Assembly: GCA_026705765.1 (NCBI GenBank)
Contig: JAPPAB010000033.1
Coordinates: forward strand, 1-41,456
From: Gemmatimonadota bacterium
Lineage (GTDB): Bacteria > Latescibacterota > UBA2968
Length of the DNA stretch: 41,456 nucleotides
Direction: 5' to 3'
Below are positions 7,176 through 15,573 of the stretch, one piece after another. Position numbers and translations under genes: made by a program. How positions within the stretch are numbered: the stretch's first letter is position 1; each line of letters opens with the position of its first letter. The notes beneath the pieces were generated by a model. That model was not told the DNA's origin. It saw nothing but the letters and a program-made list of their open reading frames with translations, and ran no database searches.

Positions 7176-8252
7176 ATGTCCAAACTCAAAGTCGGAGTTC
7201 TCGGCGCAACCGGCATGGTCGGACAGCGCTTTGTCACATTGCTCGCCGATCATCCCTGGTATGAAGTCACCGCCGTTGCCGCCAGTCCGCGCTCTGCAGG
7301 GAAAATCTATCGAGAAGCTGTGAAAGGCCGATGGACGCAATGCGATATTGCCATTCCCGCGACAGTATCCGACCTCGTCGTGCAAGATGTGCGCGAAATT
7401 GACGCAATCGCATCACAGGTCGATTTCATCTGCTGCGCGCTCGACATGGAAAAAGAAGAGATTTACAAACTCGAAGAAGCTTATGCAAAAGCCGAAACGC
7501 CGGTGATATCCAATAATTCGGCGCACCGCTGGACCCCCGACGTGCCCATTCTTATGCCAGAAATCAATCCAGAGCACGCCGAAATCATTCCGGAACAGCG
7601 CAAACGCCTGGGTGCCCAACGCGGTTTTATTGCCGTAAAGCCCAATTGCTCCATTCAGCCTTATGTGCCGGCTTTTCACGCATTGTCAGAATTTGGGCCT
7701 TCCAGCGCCTCTATATGCACTTATCAGGCCATTTCCGGTGCGGGTAAAACCTTTGAAACATGGCCAGAAATGATAGACAATATCATCCCCTATATCGGCG
7801 GGGAAGAAGACAAAAGCGAAAACGAGCCCCACAAAATCTGGGGCAAAATCGTCAAAGATGAAATTGTGCCCAGCCGCAGCCCGATCATTTCAGCCCAATG
7901 CGTTCGGGTTCCCGTCACAGATGGACACATGGCAGCCGTATCTGTATCCTTTGACAAAAAACCCACGGCAGAGGACATCCTCTCCCGCTGGCAAGACTTC
8001 GAAGGAGACCGCAGAGCTATAGGACTGCCCTCCTCGCCCAAAACATTTCTCGCGTACATCGAAGGCGATGACCGCCCGCAGACGCGCTTAGACCGCGATG
8101 CGGAAAATGGCATGGGCATTACACTCGGTCGCCTCCGCGAAGACAATCTCTTCGATTACAAATTTATCGCCCTCAGTCACAATACGGTACGCGGTGCAGC
8201 AGGCGGCGCTGTCCTGATGGCCGAGCTCTTGACCCAAGAGGGGTATATATAG
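7176..8252 (+). CDS. asd: Aspartate-semialdehyde dehydrogenase
   Basis: Reduces aspartyl-4-phosphate to aspartate-4-semialdehyde with NADPH, the branch-point step toward lysine, diaminopimelate, threonine and methionine. 358 residues. The nucleotide-binding GATGMVG is at 10-16, the catalytic cysteine is C158 in KPNCSIQ, and the active-site histidine lies in VTDGHMA. The sequence resembles the archaeal/fungal-type Asd branch, also found in many bacteria, rather than the enterobacterial one. ATG at 7176 is preceded by AAAGGA; the frame stays open back to 7056 through the riboswitch and terminator, which rules that extension out as coding. Expression is expected to fall when lysine is plentiful. 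It converges with the next gene, 2 bases apart. Confidence 0.96.
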   Translation: MSKLKVGVLGATGMVGQRFVTLLADHPWYEVTAVAASPRSAGKIYREAVKGRWTQCDIAIPATVSDLVVQDVREIDAIASQVDFICCALDMEKEEIYKLEEAYAKAETPVISNNSAHRWTPDVPILMPEINPEHAEIIPEQRKRLGAQRGFIAVKPNCSIQPYVPAFHALSEFGPSSASICTYQAISGAGKTFETWPEMIDNIIPYIGGEEDKSENEPHKIWGKIVKDEIVPSRSPIISAQCVRVPVTDGHMAAVSVSFDKKPTAEDILSRWQDFEGDRRAIGLPSSPKTFLAYIEGDDRPQTRLDRDAENGMGITLGRLREDNLFDYKFIALSHNTVRGAAGGAVLMAELLTQEGYI

Positions 8253-8254
8253 AA

Positions 8255-9223
8255 CTACGTCACCGCATTTTGTGTCTGTCCCTCCAAAAATGCGATCACA
8301 TTTTCCACTGCGCCGCTATTGAGCAGATCGACACCTTCTGGCGTCATATCTGCACAATGCGGCGTAAGCACCACCTGTTCACACGCGAAGAGGGGATAAT
8401 CTGGTGGTGTCGGTTCTTCCTCATACACATCGATACCTGCGCCGCCGATATGCCCACTGTTTAGCGCATCGGTCAGTGCATCCGTATCAACTACCGCACC
8501 GCGCGCGCCATTTAGCAATAGCGCACCTGCTTTCATCTTTTCCAACTCGGCTTCGCCGATCATCCCCCTGGTATCATCTGTCAACGCCACATGCAAACTG
8601 ACTACGTCAGAAATCTCGAGCAGTGTATCTAACGCCACAAAACGCACGCCGAGTTTTTCCGCCCGTTCAGATGACGGATGAAATGTCCACGCAATCACCT
8701 CCATCCCAATCGCCTGAGCGAGTCGCGCCATCTCAGCACCGATATTGCCCGCGCCAATAATCCCCAGGGTCTTGCCTTGAAGCATTACATTATCCCGCCG
8801 GGGCCAGCCGCCTTTTTTCATCTCTGTGGTTAAATATGCAGCGCGTTTTGCAACGGCGAACATCAGCCCAAACATATGCTCTGCCACAACCGGTGCTGTT
8901 CTTCCAGGCTGATTGCATATCACAATCCCACGTTTTTTTGCAGCCTCCAAATCAAACATATCTGTGCCAATAGAACACGTCGTAACCATTTTCAACTTTG
9001 GCAATTGACTGAACTCTTGCTCGCCCCACGTCACAGCACCGCGTGTGTTCATAATCACATCGGCGTCCCTTACGCGTTCGACCTTTTCCTTTACTGACTC
9101 GGGTCGCGTATCGTAAAGCGTCACATCGCCATAGCTTGCCAATCGTTCGAGATGAGGTGATCCAGCAATCTGTACCGGCTCATCGCCTGGCACCACAATC
9201 TGCACATAATTCTCTACTGCCAT
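8255..9223 (-). CDS. D-isomer-specific 2-hydroxyacid dehydrogenase
   Basis: 322-residue NAD(P)-dependent dehydrogenase of the phosphoglycerate/glyoxylate/hydroxypyruvate reductase superfamily. The Rossmann motif GIIGAGNIGAEMA is near residues 150-162. The substrate-binding arginine lies in LLNGARGAV, and the catalytic glutamate and histidine are in YEEEPTPPDYPLF and LTPHCAD near the C terminus. It is too short for SerA with an ACT domain, so a glyoxylate/hydroxypyruvate-type substrate is more likely than a serine-pathway role; the exact substrate cannot be read from sequence. ATG at 9223 with AAGGAG 6 bases upstream is preferred over the in-frame start at 9259. Confidence 0.9.
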   Translation of the reverse strand: MAVENYVQIVVPGDEPVQIAGSPHLERLASYGDVTLYDTRPESVKEKVERVRDADVIMNTRGAVTWGEQEFSQLPKLKMVTTCSIGTDMFDLEAAKKRGIVICNQPGRTAPVVAEHMFGLMFAVAKRAAYLTTEMKKGGWPRRDNVMLQGKTLGIIGAGNIGAEMARLAQAIGMEVIAWTFHPSSERAEKLGVRFVALDTLLEISDVVSLHVALTDDTRGMIGEAELEKMKAGALLLNGARGAVVDTDALTDALNSGHIGGAGIDVYEEEPTPPDYPLFACEQVVLTPHCADMTPEGVDLLNSGAVENVIAFLEGQTQNAVT

Positions 9224-9263
9224 AGTTACTCCTTTCAGAAACATTGCTTCCCAAAACATCCTT

Positions 9264-9299
9264 TGGTATATTCATAGCTTTCTAAGGCATATAATGCAA
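9264..9299. promoter_or_regulatory. Candidate overlapping divergent promoters
   Basis: Leftward, TTGCAT (9299-9294), 17 bases and TATGAA (9276-9271) could drive the dehydrogenase. Rightward, a perfect TATAAT (9290-9295) lies about 27 bases before the reductase start, but it has no good -35 box. The two would overlap and might compete. Confidence 0.35.
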
Positions 9300-9322
9300 A
9301 CCATTTCGCCCAAGGAGTGCCA

Positions 9323-10795
9323 ATGCCTCTGGCAAAATACCAGCGCATCGGACATCACAAAACCGTCGAATCATTCAAAGCACATGTCAACGACCTCGGA
9401 ATCGACCTGCCTTGCGATGACGAAATTCTCAAAGCACCAGAATCTCCGCTTGCCCAAATAAGCGATTGTCAGGGCTTTCGCATTGGCAATCGCTTTTGCA
9501 TCCACCCCATGGAGGGCTGGGATGGCGGAATTGATGGCAATCCCTCGGAATATACCCTCCGGAGATGGCACAACTTTGGCCTTAGTGGTGCAAAATTAAT
9601 ATGGGGCGGCGAAGCCGTTGCAGTGCGCCATGAAGGACGCGCAAACCCCAATCAACTCTTTGCAGCCGAACATACCAAAGTTGGCCTGGGCAAACTCCGC
9701 GAAGAACTCCTATCGGCACACCGAGAACACATCGGCAGCACCGATGACTTGCTCATCGGCCTTCAACTGACCCACTCGGGGCGTTTTTGCAGACCCAATG
9801 ATAAAATCAAACTCGAACCCCGCATTGTGTATCGCCATCCGATTCTCGACCGCAAATTTGGCATTGACTCGGACGATCCCGTGCTATCCGATAGCGAAAT
9901 CAAAAGCCTGATTGACGACTATTGCAGTGCCTCACGTATGGCGTATGACCTCGGATATCAGTTTGTCGATGTCAAACACTGCCACGGTTATATCGGTCAC
10001 GAATTTTTGAGTGCTTTTACCCGACCGGGACCTTATGGCGGCTCATTTGAAAACCGAACCCGATTCCTTCGCGAAATCGTCGCGGGCATTCGCAGCGCTT
10101 GTCCTGGCCTCAAAATAGGTGTGCGCCTCAGCGCATTCGACTTTGTGCCTTTTTATCCCGACCCCGAACAATCCGAAGGCAAAAAACTCGGACCCGGTAT
10201 TCCCGAGGATTTTTCCGAATGCCTACCCTATAAATACGGCTTTGGCATTGATGCAAACAATCCCATCGCCGCAAATATTGCCGAAACCTGTCGTTTCCTC
10301 GAATTGCTGCGCGAACTCGATATTGTGCTTGTCAATCTCTCAGCAGGCAGTCCTTACTACAACCCCCACATTCAGCGGCCTGCTTATTTCCCTCCCTCTG
10401 ATGGCTATCAACCCCCCGAAGACCCCCTCGTGGGCGTTGCCCGTCAAGTTGGCATTACCGCGCAAATCAAAAAACAATTTTCCGATTTGCTCATCGTCGG
10501 TACCGCCTATTCCTACCTCCAGGAATTTCTACCCCACGTTGCTCAGGCACTTGTGCGCGATGACAAGGTAGATTTTATCGGTCTGGGGCGTATGGTACTG
10601 TCTTATCCCGATTTGCCCGTAGATGTACTTCAAAAAGGCGAAGCGTCCAGACGCAAACTCTGTCGCACCTTTAGCGACTGCACTACAGCCCCCCGAAATG
10701 GCATGATATCGGGCTGCTTTCCACTGGATACCTACTACAAAAAATCCCCCGAAGGCACTGCCCTCAGGGAACTTAAAAAATCGATTCAATTATGA
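9323..10795 (+). CDS. Old Yellow Enzyme-family NADH:flavin oxidoreductase
   Basis: 490-residue FMN-binding TIM-barrel reductase of electron-poor double bonds (enoates, dienoyl-CoA or related). Family marks include [16 protein letters not shown] at the start of the barrel, [27 protein letters not shown] (the catalytic H-C/H region), [15 protein letters not shown], and a C-terminal FIGLGRM phosphate-binding strand. The C-terminal tail [19 protein letters not shown] holds three cysteines in a short span. No second FAD/NAD domain with an iron-sulfur cluster follows, so this is the short form, not FadH-like. ATG at 9323 is chosen because AAGGAG ends 5 bases upstream; a GTG at 9317 overlaps that site. 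It is monocistronic, converging with mreC. Confidence 0.88.
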   Translation: MPLAKYQRIGHHKTVESFKAHVNDLGIDLPCDDEILKAPESPLAQISDCQGFRIGNRFCIHPMEGWDGGIDGNPSEYTLRRWHNFGLSGAKLIWGGEAVAVRHEGRANPNQLFAAEHTKVGLGKLREELLSAHREHIGSTDDLLIGLQLTHSGRFCRPNDKIKLEPRIVYRHPILDRKFGIDSDDPVLSDSEIKSLIDDYCSASRMAYDLGYQFVDVKHCHGYIGHEFLSAFTRPGPYGGSFENRTRFLREIVAGIRSACPGLKIGVRLSAFDFVPFYPDPEQSEGKKLGPGIPEDFSECLPYKYGFGIDANNPIAANIAETCRFLELLRELDIVLVNLSAGSPYYNPHIQRPAYFPPSDGYQPPEDPLVGVARQVGITAQIKKQFSDLLIVGTAYSYLQEFLPHVAQALVRDDKVDFIGLGRMVLSYPDLPVDVLQKGEASRRKLCRTFSDCTTAPRNGMISGCFPLDTYYKKSPEGTALRELKKSIQL

Positions 10796-10810
10796 ACTTT
10801 AATCATTAAT

Positions 10811-11605
10811 CTACAAAGAGGTCTTTAACACAAAGACCTCTTCCAAATTGTGGAAATTTACGCCCGGTGTCAGAATAACCTCTCTAAACAAACCCTGTGC
10901 TTCATCCCCTACTTTGACGACCTGCCCCACGTAAAGTCCTTTTGGAAAGAGTTTGCCCAAACCGGATGATACGATCAAATCCCCAACTTTAACATCCCCT
11001 CGCATCGACACATTTTTTAAATAGAATGTGCCATCTTCAAAAGACACAATGCCATTTACGCGGCTGTGTCGCTGCACCACAGCACTGACCCGACAGTTGT
11101 GATCTATAAGCAATTGCACGATAGCAGTATAACCGTGTACTTCTACGATACGCCCTACCAGTCCATCCGCAGTCACAACAGGCATACGAACCTGTACGCC
11201 TTCATCTGTACCGGCATCAATCAATATCGTATTTGCACTTCGCGCGGGATTGCGTGCAATCACCCGTGCAGCGACATAAGATTTTTCAGCCGCCTGCTCC
11301 GACTTGAAATCCAATAAGGCATGGAGGCGTGTATTTTCAAGCTGGGCTTCTCTGAGTTTGAGCAATTCGAGAGAAAGACGCAAATTCTGATCGCGCAAAG
11401 CATCATTTTCGTGTCGCAGCGATGAAATTCCCATTGGCCAGGCAAAGATACGGTGCCCAATAGACATGAACCCAAAAACAACACGGTGTGTAAATCGCGC
11501 CTGTATTGAGGAATCGAACAACATCAATATCAACGACGTCAAAATCGCAACGCCCAGCACAACGCCCTTACGGCGAACACGCAAAAAAGCACGAATTCGT
11601 TGCAT
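10811..11605 (-). CDS. mreC: Rod-shape-determining protein MreC
   Basis: 264 residues; periplasmic scaffold of the elongasome that links MreB to the cell-wall synthases. A membrane anchor (about 15-34, VVLGVAILTSLILMLF) follows a basic N terminus (RIRAFLRVRRKG). A coiled coil comes next (about 60-95, LRHENDALRDQNLRLSLELL), then two beta-barrel domains containing VARVIARNP, TILIDAGTDEGV, GLVGRIVEV and DLIVSSGLGKLFPKGL. It starts 2 bases after the mreB stop, so the two are co-transcribed. No mreD, PBP2 or rodA follows; the operon ends here against a convergent gene. The last codons also encode a strong hairpin (10816-10842). Confidence 0.95.
   Translation of the reverse strand: MQRIRAFLRVRRKGVVLGVAILTSLILMLFDSSIQARFTHRVVFGFMSIGHRIFAWPMGISSLRHENDALRDQNLRLSLELLKLREAQLENTRLHALLDFKSEQAAEKSYVAARVIARNPARSANTILIDAGTDEGVQVRMPVVTADGLVGRIVEVHGYTAIVQLLIDHNCRVSAVVQRHSRVNGIVSFEDGTFYLKNVSMRGDVKVGDLIVSSGLGKLFPKGLYVGQVVKVGDEAQGLFREVILTPGVNFHNLEEVFVLKTSL
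10816..10842 (-). terminator. Hairpin overlapping the mreC stop, possible terminator
   Basis: AAGAGGTCTTT (10816-10826) and AAAGACCTCTT (10832-10842) form a perfect 11-base-pair stem with a 5-base loop. It lies inside the last mreC codons. Leftward it runs on as TTTG and then AT-rich sequence, a weak T run. It may end the mreBC transcript or protect its 3' end. Confidence 0.5.
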
Positions 11606-11607
11606 CG

Positions 11608-12627
11608 CTATTCCAAAACGTTTCTGTATCCCTGGATATTTTCAAGTACTTTTCCCGTACCTCGCACCACACAGGTTAATGGATCATCGGCTACCATAAC
11701 GGGTAAGCCTGTCTCATTGACCAATCGCCGATCCAGCCCGCGCAACAGTGCCCCTCCCCCTGTCAAAATGATGCCATTATCGAGAATATCGGCGGCCAAT
11801 TCGGGCGGTGTCTGCTCGAGAGTTCGGCGTACAGCATTAACAATCTCATTTACCGAACCGGCCAGCGCCTCTCTGATTTCTTTCGAATGGACAGTAATAA
11901 CCCGGGGAATCGCCTGTACCATCTCCAGGCCTCGGCACGTATGTTGCAGTTCCTCATCGAGCCCCACAGCAGTGCCAATCGCGCACTTGATTTGTTCTGC
12001 ACTGCGGTTTCCCACCAGCAGATTGTGTTTGCGTTTGAGAAATTGCACTATGACTTCTGTCAATTCATCGCCCGCTGTTTTAATCGATCTAGATGTCACA
12101 ATACCAGATAGTGCAATCACAGCAATCTCTGTTGTTCCGCCGCCAATATCAACGACCATAGACCCCACCGCATCCGCTATGGGCAACCCAACGCCAATCG
12201 CAGCCGCCATGGGTTCTTTGATCAAATAAACTTCACGGGCACCCGCGCGATCAGCAGCTTCGCTTACAGCACGCATTTCGACAGGCGTAACACCAGAAGG
12301 CACACAAATCACAACGCGCGGTCTGACCAGCAGTTTGTTTGTTTTTACTTTGGAAATAAAAAAGCGCAACATTTCCTCAGTCACATCAAAATCGGCGATA
12401 ACACCATCGCGAAGCGGGCGCACCACCTCTATATCTGGTTTTTCGCGCCCAAGCATTTCTTTCGCCTGAGCACCAATGGCCAGCGGCTTGCGCGTATGAC
12501 GTTCAAGGGCTACAATTGAAGGTTCATTGATCACAATGCCCTGCCCTTTGACATAAATCAGTGTATTGGCAGTTCCCAGATCAATACCAATATCATTAGA
12601 AAACAAGTTCGAAAACCAAAAGGCCAT
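11608..12627 (-). CDS. mreB: Rod-shape-determining protein MreB (bacterial actin)
   Basis: 339 residues, the usual MreB length. It polymerises under the inner membrane and guides lateral wall synthesis. ATP-site motifs of the actin fold are all present: DIGIDLGTANTLIYVKG (phosphate 1), VVDIGGGTTEIAVI (phosphate 2) and IILTGGGALLRGLD (adenosine). The N-terminal MAFWFSNLF is the hydrophobic membrane-binding tip typical of MreB, which supports the ATG at 12627 (GGGAGA about 10 bases upstream) over the in-frame start at 12669. It has its own strong promoter at 12782-12810 and is followed by mreC. Confidence 0.97.
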   Translation of the reverse strand: MAFWFSNLFSNDIGIDLGTANTLIYVKGQGIVINEPSIVALERHTRKPLAIGAQAKEMLGREKPDIEVVRPLRDGVIADFDVTEEMLRFFISKVKTNKLLVRPRVVICVPSGVTPVEMRAVSEAADRAGAREVYLIKEPMAAAIGVGLPIADAVGSMVVDIGGGTTEIAVIALSGIVTSRSIKTAGDELTEVIVQFLKRKHNLLVGNRSAEQIKCAIGTAVGLDEELQHTCRGLEMVQAIPRVITVHSKEIREALAGSVNEIVNAVRRTLEQTPPELAADILDNGIILTGGGALLRGLDRRLVNETGLPVMVADDPLTCVVRGTGKVLENIQGYRNVLE

Positions 12628-12781
12628 AGCTGAAGTATCTCCCACCGGAACCGATAAAACGAACAACAATCCGGCAAAATTGGTTAAAAAAATTAAAAAA
12701 ACGTTGAATGGCAGTGAGAAAACAACTTCTGAATTGGGGAAGAATTAACAGAAGTGGCAAAAGGAGGAGAGAAGATGCAGA

Positions 12782-12810
12782 ATAATAACGCTTTAAAAAA
12801 ATAAAGTCAA
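12782..12810 (-). promoter_or_regulatory. Sigma-70-like promoter for mreBC
   Basis: TTGACT (12810-12805), a 17-base spacer and TATTAT (12787-12782) read leftward. This implies a 5' leader of roughly 150 bases before the mreB ATG; the leader is pyrimidine-rich with several T runs but shows no clear stable fold. Confidence 0.6.
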
Positions 12811-12870
12811 GTAACGAGAGAAGATATATTGTGGGAAAATATTCTTGACATTTCTTTCTGGCAATCTGAA

Positions 12871-12897
12871 ATTTGTCATCCAGATCGTTTGACAAAT
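12871..12897. repeat. Inverted repeat in the galU leader, candidate operator
   Basis: ATTTGTCA (12871-12878) and TGACAAAT (12890-12897) are perfect inverted arms with an 11-base spacer, ending 20 bases before the galU start. A TTGACA at 12845-12850 could be a -35 box with a poor -10 inside the left arm. A dimeric repressor site is possible; no binding protein can be named. Confidence 0.4.
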
Positions 12898-12916
12898 CCC
12901 GGCATTGGAGGTCCTG

Positions 12917-13804
12917 TTGAAAATTCGGAAAGCCGTAATACCCGCAGCGGGGCACGGCAGTCGCATGCTGCCCGCCACCAAGGCCCTGCCCAAAGAGATG
13001 ATGCCCATTGTTGACAAGCCGGCGATTCAATACATCATTGAGGAACTCGTCAACTCGGGTATTGAAGACATCCTGATCATCACGGGCCGGGGAAAACGCG
13101 CAATTGAAGATCATTTTGATCGCAATATCGAAATCGCCCATGCATTGCATGAACGCGCAGATGGGAAAATGCTCGAAACCCTCGATCGAATCGAACAACT
13201 GGCCGACATCCATTACGTGCGACAAAAAGACCAGTTAGGCACAGGACACGCCGTTCTCAAAGCCCGCAAACATATTGGCAACGAACCCTTTGCCGTTCTC
13301 TACGGCGACGACCTCGTCGTTTCAGAGCGCCCTTGCATTGGGCAAATGATAGATCACTATAACAAGTACAACAGCTCAATCCTCGCAGTCAAAGAAGTGC
13401 CACAAGAACGCATCAGCAGTTATGGCGTTATTAAAGGCACGCGCATAAACGATGTCTATCTCGTTGAGGGACTCATTGAAAAACCCGATCCGGCAAAAGC
13501 ACCATCAAATCTCGCAACCCTTGGGCGCTATATCTTTGGACCCGAAATCTTTGACTTCCTCGAACAGATCGAACCAGCCGAAAATGGAGAATATCAACTC
13601 ACCGACGCCATCGAATTGATGAGCCAATCCCGGGCGGTGTACGCATGTGCCATCGAAGGAGAGTGGCATACGGTGGGTGATCTTCTGTCATATCTCAAGA
13701 CCTCTGTTGCCTTTTCCCTCACCCATCCAGCCATTGCCAAAGATTTTCGCAAATACCTCAGAGAACTCATCCCACTACTCGAAGAAGAAAAGAAATCATT
13801 ATAG
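12917..13804 (+). CDS. galU: UTP-glucose-1-phosphate uridylyltransferase
   Basis: Makes UDP-glucose from UTP and glucose-1-phosphate for envelope polysaccharides. 295 residues. The nucleotidyltransferase signature HGSRMLPATKALPKEMMPI is at the N terminus, followed by QYIIEELVNSGIEDILII and RQKDQLGTGHAVLKA. VLYGDD holds the metal-binding aspartates, LIEKP follows, and the GEYQLTDAIELM region contacts the sugar. The start is TTG at 12917: GGAGG lies 5 bases upstream and homologues begin MKIRKAVIPAAG. An earlier TTG at 12905 would overlap that site. It is divergent from mreB, and its last 6 bases overlap the convergent DUF402 gene. Confidence 0.94.
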   Translation: MKIRKAVIPAAGHGSRMLPATKALPKEMMPIVDKPAIQYIIEELVNSGIEDILIITGRGKRAIEDHFDRNIEIAHALHERADGKMLETLDRIEQLADIHYVRQKDQLGTGHAVLKARKHIGNEPFAVLYGDDLVVSERPCIGQMIDHYNKYNSSILAVKEVPQERISSYGVIKGTRINDVYLVEGLIEKPDPAKAPSNLATLGRYIFGPEIFDFLEQIEPAENGEYQLTDAIELMSQSRAVYACAIEGEWHTVGDLLSYLKTSVAFSLTHPAIAKDFRKYLRELIPLLEEEKKSL

Positions 13805-14278
13805 GTCGCTCAAAAGCGCGTCCATCTCGCGTACCAGTGCGGGCCAGTGTGCCACAATCCGTTTCTCTTCTGCCGCTATAGCCTTCAGGTCAGCTTCACA
13901 CAGTTTGCCTTCCCTGTAACACACATCCACGTCCTCTCGGTCTAAGATCTCGACAACGCCATCTGAACTTATCCATATATCCAAAAGCAGATCCAGATAA
14001 CTGACCCTGCGTTCTTCCACCCGTACATCTCGACAAATATGAAATAAATGCCCCTTCAGATCACCTGAAGGAGCACACATTCGCCATAGAACATGGGCGA
14101 CGTCCGTTTGGTAAAAAGCCAACGTTTGAGAACCAGCAGGCAAGAGAGTGCCAGCGACTTTCCAGGCCTGGTTTGACACATAGGACAAGACGACCCAATC
14201 TGAGCCACGCCCGACCAAATCGCACATGTATGTTTCATCGGGTTTGTCGAGATGGCGTTTTAATTCGCAAAACAACAC
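13799..14278 (-). CDS. DUF402 family protein
   Basis: About 159 residues. The C-terminal half carries the DUF402 core SYLDLLLDIWISSDGVVEILDREDVD. The family includes nucleoside phosphatases and the RNA-binding domain of FAU-1-type ribonucleases, so an RNA or nucleotide substrate is plausible but not shown. The start is uncertain: GTG at 14278 has AGGA 8 bases upstream and gives MLFCELKRHLDKPDETY, which fits the family's usual opening; the open frame extends to a TTG at 14296. The 51-residue membrane protein gene ends 10 bases upstream, so the two are probably translated from one message. The 3' end overlaps galU by 6 bases. Confidence 0.75.
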   Translation of the reverse strand: MLFCELKRHLDKPDETYMCDLVGRGSDWVVLSYVSNQAWKVAGTLLPAGSQTLAFYQTDVAHVLWRMCAPSGDLKGHLFHICRDVRVEERRVSYLDLLLDIWISSDGVVEILDREDVDVCYREGKLCEADLKAIAAEEKRIVAHWPALVREMDALLSDL

Positions 14279-14288
14279 GATGGCGGTC

Positions 14289-14444
14289 CTAAACAATGAA
14301 ATAGCAGATCAGAATCGTCATACTCGTGATCAGCCAGCAGATCCACTGCAATGACCAGCCGCGCTTTTCGCCCAGGCCAGAAGAAACACATTGCCCGAGA
14401 TAACAACCCGTAAAAATGACAAATAATACAATGCCCCACACCAT
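14289..14444 (-). CDS. 51-residue membrane protein
   Basis: A short gene starting MVWGIVLFVIFTGCYLGQ and ending TILICYFIV. It has two hydrophobic segments (about 2-17 and 33-51) joined by a charged loop (GLGEKRGW). ATG at 14444 has AAGGA 7 bases upstream, a strong signal for so short an ORF. It starts 14 bases after the oxidoreductase stop, and its stop sits inside the presumed ribosome site of the DUF402 gene (TTTAGGA). No family is recognised; the role is unknown. Confidence 0.6.
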   Translation of the reverse strand: MVWGIVLFVIFTGCYLGQCVSSGLGEKRGWSLQWICWLITSMTILICYFIV

Positions 14445-14458
14445 AAAAATATCCTTCT

Positions 14459-15505
14459 CTATATCAGCTTGACAACCTCTTCTCGTTCTGCCGAGAGCCT
14501 GATTGCATCAATCACGCGAATAGCCTTCAGGCACTCCTCCGGTTTGACCAGCAATTCTTCACCATGTACAAGTGCCGCGCCCACATTGTCGTAATACGTG
14601 CGATAGCTGCCAAACAGGGGCGACACGGGGTGTTCTACAGTTTGTCCGCGATCATTGATAACGCGCAACTGATAACGCGCAGGGTCTTCTGGAACGAGTA
14701 CGCCAAAAACCCCCGACTTCATCGCCGCTTCTTGAGGATCTATGCCATATTTTCTAAAACTACCAAGCGAGCCGCGCACATGATAGCGCGGCTTGGCATA
14801 CATCCACGCGGTTCCCAATTCGATAAAATAGCGCACCCCGTTTGCAAATCGCAGATGAATCAGAGATAGAGCCTCAACATCGGCCTTGTCTTTGGGATAG
14901 CGATATTGCAAATCGGCAAAAACGGTTTCTACTGTTGAACCGTAAAGCCTGAGAGCCTGATCCACCAGATGCGCTCCCCAATCGAGAACGCGGCCGCCGC
15001 CGTATTTTTTCCACGCACGCCACCCAACATGCGGGCCACCATAAGTTGTGATATTGGACTCAATAGTATAAATATCACCCAATATCCCTTCTGCAAGTAT
15101 GTGTTGCAACGTCAAAAAATCGCCATCCCAGCGCCGATTCTGATACACACTTAAAAGCACCTGATTGCGCTCGGACGCTTCAATCATAGCCAGTGCTTCA
15201 GACTCATTCAAACACATAATTTTATCTGTTACGAGATGCTTGCCCGCGTCCATTGCCCGAATAGCCATCGGCGCATGCGTATCGTGCGGTGTCGCCAGCA
15301 CAACCAGATCAATATTATCATCGGTCAATAGCGCGTCAAAAGAGTCATACGTCACGATCTGTGGAAAATCGGCCTCTGCGTCCTGGCGTTTTTCTAATGA
15401 ACGCGAACAAACCGCGTAGAGTTCGAGATCGGGTGCCATCTGAATCAATTGTGCGTGAAAGACTTTTCCACCCAAACCATAGCCCACCAGTCCAACGCGA
15501 ATCAT
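14459..15505 (-). CDS. Gfo/Idh/MocA family oxidoreductase
   Basis: 348-residue NAD(P)-dependent dehydrogenase acting on a sugar, inositol or similar polyol. The N-terminal Rossmann domain starts MIRVGLVGYGLGGKVFHA. The usual EKP at the domain junction is replaced by TDKIM, keeping the catalytic lysine. The second domain shows RRWDGDFLTLQ and the GGGRVLDWGAHLVDQAL helix that faces the active site. It resembles the branch containing scyllo-inositol dehydrogenase IolW/YvaA. ATG at 15505 is preceded by GGAGGG. It heads a small transcript with the 51-residue protein and DUF402 gene; the upstream transcript is closed by a terminator at 15521-15549. The substrate is not assignable. Confidence 0.9.
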   Translation of the reverse strand: MIRVGLVGYGLGGKVFHAQLIQMAPDLELYAVCSRSLEKRQDAEADFPQIVTYDSFDALLTDDNIDLVVLATPHDTHAPMAIRAMDAGKHLVTDKIMCLNESEALAMIEASERNQVLLSVYQNRRWDGDFLTLQHILAEGILGDIYTIESNITTYGGPHVGWRAWKKYGGGRVLDWGAHLVDQALRLYGSTVETVFADLQYRYPKDKADVEALSLIHLRFANGVRYFIELGTAWMYAKPRYHVRGSLGSFRKYGIDPQEAAMKSGVFGVLVPEDPARYQLRVINDRGQTVEHPVSPLFGSYRTYYDNVGAALVHGEELLVKPEECLKAIRVIDAIRLSAEREEVVKLI

Positions 15506-15520
15506 GACATTCCCTCCACA

Positions 15521-15549
15521 AAAAGAAAAGCCGCCTCAAAAGAAGCGGC
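15521..15549 (-). terminator. Intrinsic terminator after the cohesin-like gene
   Basis: Minus-strand stem GCCGC/GCGGC (15549-15530) with extra pairing in the loop, followed by TTTTCTTTT. It lies 25 bases after the stop at 15574 and just before the next gene's ribosome site. Confidence 0.8.
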
Positions 15550-15573
15550 CTCGAAAAGAATTCGAATGCGCCA

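Noticed and set aside
12596-13225. 209-codon open frame on the minus strand across the galU start
   Set aside because: It is antisense to galU and the mreB-galU spacer. galU is clearly the coding strand.
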